From an uncultured Oscillospiraceae bacterium (GTDB taxonomy: Bacteria > Bacillota > Clostridia > Oscillospirales > Oscillospiraceae), in contig CANPVS010000016.1 in assembly GCA_947581795.1 (NCBI GenBank), positions 1 to 52,699 on the forward strand: a stretch of 52,699 nucleotides of DNA, written 5' to 3'. Positions 48,424 to 52,699 of the stretch are shown here, in pieces (the stretch's first letter is position 1; each line of letters starts with the position of its first letter). Under the pieces are notes generated by a model. It saw nothing but the letters and a program-made list of their open reading frames with translations. It made no database searches and was not told the origin of the DNA. The position numbers and the translations under genes were made by a program.

Positions 48424-49320
48424 CTATCCCTCCGTTCCCGTGAATACAAAGTTATATCTGCGAATGGCGGCGAGGGCCAGGATATACCCCAGCAGCATGA
48501 GCCCGCCGAAGATGGCGAAGGACTGCCACAGCCGGGGCAGCAGATCATAGCCGAAGTTGTGCATATGGTATGTCGCTTGATTGAGGGGCGACAGCCACCC
48601 CACCGCCACGTTTGCCTTGTAAAAAAGCTCGTCGGGCAGCTGCATCACCGTCTGGATGGTGTCAGGCTTTAAGAGCAGGCCGAACACGCTGAACGCAAAG
48701 CCGCTGACGATGCCCGCCGCGCCGCCCCGCGTGAGGTTGAACACCAGCATGATGAACACCATCACCACGGAATAGCACAGCATGAGGCCGAAGATGGTCC
48801 CCATGCACCGATAGGGAAAGCTCATTTCCAGGGTCTTGACCAGCGCCGGGAGCGCGATCTCCTCCCCTGCGCCGGAGTAGCCCAGGATGGCCGCCGTCTC
48901 GCTCCACACGTCGCCTATGTAGGATTGGCGGACGCTGACCGCGATGGTGGACGCCAGCACGAACAGGAGAAACAACGCCGTCGCCAGCACCGTATAGACA
49001 AGCTGGCCCGTGATCCACTTGGCGCGGTCTATACGCATGAGGAAAAAGGGCGTCCCGGAGGACAGAAAGGGCATATCCGAGAAAAGCAGTATGAGCAGCA
49101 GGGATATGAGCAATATGGAGTTGCTGTCCCCGAATGTCCAGATAAAGGGCTCGGCCAGCTGCATGGTGGTCTTGTGAGCCACGGCGAAGTTCACCGCCTT
49201 ATCGCTCAAAAGGAAACTCAAAATAAACGCCAGGGCAAAGGTCACGGCGATGCGCGGATTCCTGCGCCACTGGCGGAAGTCGTATGCCGCCACGGTCATG
49301 ATCTGTCTAAACGCTCTCAC
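48424..49320 (-). CDS. ABC-2-type permease, subunit 2
   Basis: A 298-residue membrane protein with six hydrophobic segments (for example AVTFALAFILSFLLSDKAV, ILLISLLLILLFSDMPFL, MGTIFGLMLCYSVVMVFIML, FGGLMLLGYILALAAI). The start is GTG 49320, overlapping the stop of the upstream permease by 3 bases (GTGA); ATG 49299 would also give the first helix. It is the partner of the permease before it and of the ATPase 3 bases later. The exported substrate is unknown. Confidence 0.78.
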   Translation of the reverse strand: MRAFRQIMTVAAYDFRQWRRNPRIAVTFALAFILSFLLSDKAVNFAVAHKTTMQLAEPFIWTFGDSNSILLISLLLILLFSDMPFLSSGTPFFLMRIDRAKWITGQLVYTVLATALFLLFVLASTIAVSVRQSYIGDVWSETAAILGYSGAGEEIALPALVKTLEMSFPYRCMGTIFGLMLCYSVVMVFIMLVFNLTRGGAAGIVSGFAFSVFGLLLKPDTIQTVMQLPDELFYKANVAVGWLSPLNQATYHMHNFGYDLLPRLWQSFAIFGGLMLLGYILALAAIRRYNFVFTGTEG

Positions 49321-50081
49321 AGCCCCCGCACCCTCTTTCTCACCGCGGCCCCGAAGCACAGGACCGTTCCGGCGATCAGCTCCAATATAACCAGCGCCGG
49401 GCCCCACCGTCCCATGGCCCATTCCTCGCCGGGGGAAAGCCACGCCTTGGGGTAGACCACATAGAGCGAGGTGAAATACCGCTCACAGAGGATGATAAGC
49501 ACATAGTAGAAGATGAACGGCGCGGCGTAGGCTATGTATTTGCTCTCCATGAGGGTGCTCATGGTCATGCCGAACAGGGACCAGAATCCCCCGGACAGGA
49601 ATATAAGTCCGCAGTTGCGAAGAAGGGTCATGGTATATGCCGGGTCCGGCACGTCCGGGTCCAGCGGCCCCTCCAGGGGCGTGAACAGCGCCGCGGAGAC
49701 GCCATAGGCCAGCCACAGGCCAAGCACGACGACAAGACCGCCAGAGAGCAGGCATCCCGCCGCTTTGCCCAGGATATAGCCCCGATTGCTGGTGCGGGAT
49801 ATGTAGAGCTTTAAAAAGTTCGTTTTTACATCATCCACATAGCTGGCGGCGTAGGGCAGGGCGCAGACGATGGGCAGGCAGATGGTGATGGCGTCACCGC
49901 CTAAAGCCGTTAATATAAAGTTCCCATGGTATCCGTAAGCTAGAGCCTTGTCCGAGCGAAACGCATCGGCCATGGTGCCAGCGGAGGATAGAAACAGCAG
50001 CGCCGTGATAAACACCGTGCCCAGCAGGAAGCGGAGCGAAAAAACGCTTTGACGTATGCAGGAACGTATAGTGGTACTCAT
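49317..50081 (-). CDS. ABC-2-type permease, subunit 1
   Basis: A 254-residue membrane protein with about six hydrophobic segments: FLLGTVFITALLFLSSAGT near the start, ITICLPIVCALPYAAS, CLLSGGLVVVLGLWLAYGV, and ALVILELIAGTVLCFGA near the end. It overlaps the next permease and forms the first gene of a six-gene run ending in the FtsX-like gene. The ATG at MSTTIRS is used; an overlapping ATG in another frame starts 16 bases earlier, but its frame does not match the permease. A hairpin separates it from the small gene upstream. Confidence 0.75.
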   Translation of the reverse strand: MSTTIRSCIRQSVFSLRFLLGTVFITALLFLSSAGTMADAFRSDKALAYGYHGNFILTALGGDAITICLPIVCALPYAASYVDDVKTNFLKLYISRTSNRGYILGKAAGCLLSGGLVVVLGLWLAYGVSAALFTPLEGPLDPDVPDPAYTMTLLRNCGLIFLSGGFWSLFGMTMSTLMESKYIAYAAPFIFYYVLIILCERYFTSLYVVYPKAWLSPGEEWAMGRWGPALVILELIAGTVLCFGAAVRKRVRGL

Positions 50082-50105
50082 CTTTTGAATTGCTCATGTT
50101 AGTGA

Positions 50106-50138
50106 CACCCCCTGACTTCAGGAAAGAGACAGGGGGTG
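50106..50138 (-). terminator. Hairpin between the small peptide gene and the ABC operon
   Basis: A perfect 9-bp stem, CACCCCCTG (50106-50114) with CAGGGGGTG (50130-50138), about 25 bases before the permease start. Without a T run, it may act as an attenuator. Confidence 0.5.
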
Positions 50139-50173
50139 AAGATAGCAGGAAGGACAGTTGCAAAGTGTAGTTG

Positions 50174-50359
50174 TTACTTTGCACCAGAAAAACGTATATC
50201 ATGGATTCCTTCTTGGGCATCCGCTAAAACAACTTTCAGTTTCTCAAGAACACTAGCAGGGACCGAAATGGCCAGGGCTTTCTTGAGCTTTGTGTCCAAT
50301 ACTTTCTCTTGATGCAGAGAATGGGAATAGCCAGGATTTTTCTTTTTTGCTTTTGCCAT
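50174..50359 (-). CDS. Small basic protein upstream of the ABC operon
   Basis: A 61-residue protein, MAKAKKKNPGYSHSLHQEKV at the start, then a long amphipathic stretch LDTKLKKALAISVPASVLEK and a short end IHDIRFSGAK. The ATG at 50359 has AGAGGTGATAAAA upstream; the earlier open frame has no such site. It starts 14 bases after the hydrolase stop and comes before the ABC transporter genes, so it could be cargo or a regulator of that transporter, but nothing in it proves this. No double-glycine motif or cysteines. Confidence 0.6.
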   Translation of the reverse strand: MAKAKKKNPGYSHSLHQEKVLDTKLKKALAISVPASVLEKLKVVLADAQEGIHDIRFSGAK

Positions 50360-50373
50360 TTTTATCACCTCTG

Positions 50374-51234
50374 TCAATATATGTAGCTGATGTAGGGGCA
50401 CTCCAGCCAGCCGGTCCAAGGACGGTCAGCCACCTTTGTTTTCACGACCCCTCCTTCATGGGAGATGGCTTCGATAGCATATCCGCCGCCTATATAAACA
50501 CCAATATGACCTTTGGTGGAATAGACCAGTATGCCTGGTTCATCTGGCAGAGTGCTGATGTCGCCTTTTACGCTGGCAGCGTTCCACATACCGTCTGTCC
50601 CGGTATCTACCATGCCGTTTGTGCTGTACTCAATAGAATTGGTCAGCGGATCATACCAACCGTAGCTTTTAATAAGGCCAGCACAATCCACGACCCTTCG
50701 GTCCATCCATTTCTGCCGGATTATATCTACATATTCATTCAGATCATCTGGATACTGTGCGATTCGGTCAGCCAGCAGATTCTCTGTCAGAACATAACCG
50801 AAGGTCCCCCAAACATAGCCCCACTGGTTCCTCCAGGCCATTTTTGCCCACTCGACCAGATCGTGATTGTTTTTTGTCGAGGGATCAATAAAGCTGCTTG
50901 TGTCTATATCGTTGGAGGTTTCCGTCCCATACTCTACCTGGACGAATTGGCCTTCTTTCCATTCCAGCCAGCTATACGGAGACGGTTCCGTCGGCCCGGG
51001 AGTAGCTATATCTGTTACTGTATTGATTGCTGGTGCTTCTGTGCTGATAGGTTCTGCTATCGGTATGCTTTCCGTGACTTTTTGCTCGGAAGTCTGTGCC
51101 TTATGCTCTAGGGCATCTTCGGCTTTCATAAGCAAAATAGTAGTGCAGATAAGCAATAGCAGTACAACTATCAGCCGCAGTTCATTCCTGACCCTCCTTT
51201 TGAGCCGGCGGACTGTGGCTTCTGATTTTGTCAT
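50374..51234 (-). CDS. NlpC/P60-like cell-wall hydrolase
   Basis: A 286-residue extracytoplasmic protein. An N-terminal helix (LRLIVVLLLLICTTILLMKA) anchors it, followed by a Thr/Ser/Pro-rich linker (about 45-85). The C-terminal domain is a CHAP/NlpC-type cysteine peptidase: catalytic Cys in RRVVDCAGLIKSYGWY and His in GHIGVYIGGGYAIEA. It would cut peptidoglycan peptides or act as an amidase outside the cell. GC content is lower than the ABC genes nearby. It starts 9 bases before the end of the next large gene, so they are coupled. Confidence 0.82.
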   Translation of the reverse strand: MTKSEATVRRLKRRVRNELRLIVVLLLLICTTILLMKAEDALEHKAQTSEQKVTESIPIAEPISTEAPAINTVTDIATPGPTEPSPYSWLEWKEGQFVQVEYGTETSNDIDTSSFIDPSTKNNHDLVEWAKMAWRNQWGYVWGTFGYVLTENLLADRIAQYPDDLNEYVDIIRQKWMDRRVVDCAGLIKSYGWYDPLTNSIEYSTNGMVDTGTDGMWNAASVKGDISTLPDEPGILVYSTKGHIGVYIGGGYAIEAISHEGGVVKTKVADRPWTGWLECPYISYIY

Positions 51235-51243
51235 GGTTTTATA

Positions 51244-52683
51244 TCAGTAGCCCATATCCCGGTTGATGATACTGCCGTCTATGGCGTTGACCGTCAGGAG
51301 ACTTGCGTAGGGATCGTCCTTTGTGTTCCCGTTTTCGTCTGTGACGGCGCCAAAGAAATCCCACACGGGTACGAGGATGCCGGACCCGTCCTTGTCCTGT
51401 TCCGCGATGCGGGTATAGCCTAGACGAATCTGATTTATTGTGACTGTCTGTTTCAAACCATCGTTGTTGACAAGGTACATTTTCTCAAAAACCGCCATCA
51501 CGTCGTCAAAGCTCAGCAAGGCGGAGTCCGACGTCACGGTGTCCCCGATGGTATAGGGGGCCTCCCAGTGCATACCCACGATACCGCTGTCGTTCACGAA
51601 AAAGGCCAGCGTCTCATAGCGCCAGGGTTCGTTATACACCGTCGCGTCCGTCATCATATCGCCGGTGGCGGAGGTGTAGGTGATGGGCAGACCGCCGAAA
51701 CTGCGGGTGTACAGCACGACCCAAAAATCCCGCTCCGGCTGCTGCTCGTATCCCTTTCGGGCGGCGTAAAACGCCATATTTTCGATGCCAAGCTTTTCCA
51801 CCAGAGGGTCAGTCATTGCACGGGCATCATCGGCAGAAATGGTCAATCCGGGCAGCTCGCGGCCGGTCACGTCCGCGTACTGGATGGAGGAGGAACCGAG
51901 GAGGATATAGCCCTCCTTGACGGCACTGTTTCGGTCGTAGAGCGCACGGGAGGCGCCAAGGCTTGTGGTATTATTCTGTATCTGGAGCGACTCGTAGCCG
52001 TATTGCTCCGAAACGCCGGTGCCGTATATGAGAGACATCCCGCCCCATTCCTCTTCCTCTACGAACTGGCCGGATATGGGTGCCTGCTCGTTTTCCTCTG
52101 GGGCGCTCGTGTACTCCTCCTGGAGCCGGTCGATGCTCTGCTGCATCCACTGCTCCCAGGTGGCCACATTTCCGTCCTCATCCAGGTAATTCATGCCCTC
52201 GTCATCCTCTGTAGGGCCGGCGGCCAGTTGCTGCTTGGCCTTCAGAATCTGCTCCATGATGGCGTCCTTCGTTGCCGGGGCGTAGGGGTCGTAGAGCGTC
52301 GAATGGACGAGGGAATCCATTAACACATCCGCCTGGGCCTGGGTGATGGACCCGTCGGTCACACGGATGATGGCCGCCGAATCCGCTTCCGGCGCTATAA
52401 CCTCGGCATCAACTGTAACATTGATCGAGCCGTCCGTACTTGCAAAAGTGTTCTGATATTTATATGAGGCGGAAGAATTATTCCCTCCGGCACTTTGCTC
52501 CTGCGCGGTGGTTTCCGACGACTGTGTTTCCGGCGTCAGACCGACGCGATCCGATACGCTGCCGGTTTCGGCTTCCGTATAGTCCTGTGCTTTCTCAATG
52601 AGGGCGTCGTTGTTCTTTCCTACTATTACAATAAAAGTTGGACAGGGAAGCCGGGCAGCCAGTCCGGCTTCCACCCATCTCAT
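51244..52683 (-). CDS. Large extracytoplasmic-type protein, DUF6034-like
   Basis: A 479-residue acidic protein lying upstream of the hydrolase and ending 9 bases from its start. It has an acidic, Ser/Thr-rich N-terminal part (NNDALIEKAQDYTEAETGS) and a C-terminal region of beta-rich segments (GMHWEAPYTIGDTVTSD, VPVWDFFGAVTDENGN, VNAIDGSIINRDMGY) as in DUF6034-like lipoproteins. The expected signal and lipobox (a Cys directly before GKNND) is missing; instead the start is MRWVEAGLAARLPCPTFIV. The N-terminus may be altered or the real start may lie beyond the window. No function is recognised. Confidence 0.6.
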   Translation of the reverse strand: MRWVEAGLAARLPCPTFIVIVGKNNDALIEKAQDYTEAETGSVSDRVGLTPETQSSETTAQEQSAGGNNSSASYKYQNTFASTDGSINVTVDAEVIAPEADSAAIIRVTDGSITQAQADVLMDSLVHSTLYDPYAPATKDAIMEQILKAKQQLAAGPTEDDEGMNYLDEDGNVATWEQWMQQSIDRLQEEYTSAPEENEQAPISGQFVEEEEWGGMSLIYGTGVSEQYGYESLQIQNNTTSLGASRALYDRNSAVKEGYILLGSSSIQYADVTGRELPGLTISADDARAMTDPLVEKLGIENMAFYAARKGYEQQPERDFWVVLYTRSFGGLPITYTSATGDMMTDATVYNEPWRYETLAFFVNDSGIVGMHWEAPYTIGDTVTSDSALLSFDDVMAVFEKMYLVNNDGLKQTVTINQIRLGYTRIAEQDKDGSGILVPVWDFFGAVTDENGNTKDDPYASLLTVNAIDGSIINRDMGY

Positions 52684-52699
52684 GCCTAAGCTACAATGA

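Larger units (their letters stand above)
39966..52699. mobile_element. Genomic island integrated at tRNA-Ser (right end outside window)
   Basis: Starts at the tRNA fragment and carries an adjacent tyrosine integrase, excisionase, MazF-like toxin, sigma factor and XRE regulator, a set typical of integrative elements. How far it runs is not visible; the transporter cluster from 44.5 kb may be cargo or may belong to a different segment. No relaxase or secretion genes are within the visible part. Confidence 0.6.

Noticed and set aside
50174-50359. The 61-residue basic peptide as another double-glycine precursor
   Set aside because: It has no GG leader end and no cysteines.

Overview
The window looks like a high-GC Firmicute of class Clostridia, most like the gut Oscillospiraceae. 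This rests on gene content (MurA, RlmH, YycJ/WalJ-type hydrolase, SmpB-tmRNA, a MecA-like adaptor, SpoIIE-type phosphatase with STAS proteins, AgrC/LytTR-type signalling) and on strong purine-rich ribosome binding sites. No 16S gene is present, so the genus is not resolved.

1-6.9 kb is chromosomal housekeeping: a truncated phosphohexomutase, a DUF2007-type protein, rlmH, an MBL-fold hydrolase, murA and a NUDIX hydrolase on the minus strand, then a MecA-like adaptor, smpB, ppiB and the tmRNA gene ssrA on the plus strand. 6.95-13.19 kb is an integrative mobilizable element inserted exactly at the 3' CCA end of ssrA. It carries a MobV relaxase, two small proteins, a sigma-like factor, TraX, an XRE regulator and a large serine recombinase. 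The insertion moved the tmRNA terminator to the far side of the element, where it now encodes the C-terminus of the recombinase.

13.3-18.4 kb is a partner-switching-type module: two paralogous proteins joining a methyltransferase-like domain to a STAS domain, a small membrane protein, and a Cache-HAMP-PP2C phosphatase. 18.4-23.2 kb is the most unusual part. A LytTR response regulator lies tail to tail with a 7TM GHKL histidine kinase, and upstream of the kinase on the same strand is a run of eight tiny genes. Seven have a double-glycine-type leader ending in V/I-(S/T/A)-GG followed by a cysteine-rich core; one of these is frameshifted in a seven-base homopolymer. No exporter or modifying enzyme is nearby. 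The layout resembles peptide-induced bacteriocin regulation, but the core sequences match no class I recognise.

23.3-33.8 kb holds tcdA, a solute-binding protein followed by a 1021-residue double-Cache/MscS channel fusion, small membrane proteins, a LURP-one protein, an aquaporin, a PH-domain protein, an SGNH hydrolase, a MATE transporter and a TauE/SafE transporter. 34.0-36.9 kb is an AT-rich type II restriction-modification system (methyltransferase, endonuclease, controller) beside a decayed serine recombinase. 37.2-39.7 kb holds an ECF sigma/anti-sigma pair and a metallophosphoesterase.

From 39.91 kb a second element begins at a tRNA-Ser 3' fragment: tyrosine integrase, excisionase, MazF-like toxin, a structured non-coding stretch, a sigma factor and an XRE regulator. 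Beyond it (44.5-52.7 kb) is a minus-strand cluster with an ABC transporter whose second ATPase has lost its Walker motifs, an FtsX-like permease, a COG1361-like surface protein, a 61-residue peptide, an NlpC/P60-like hydrolase and a large extracytoplasmic-type protein. The far end of this element is outside the window.
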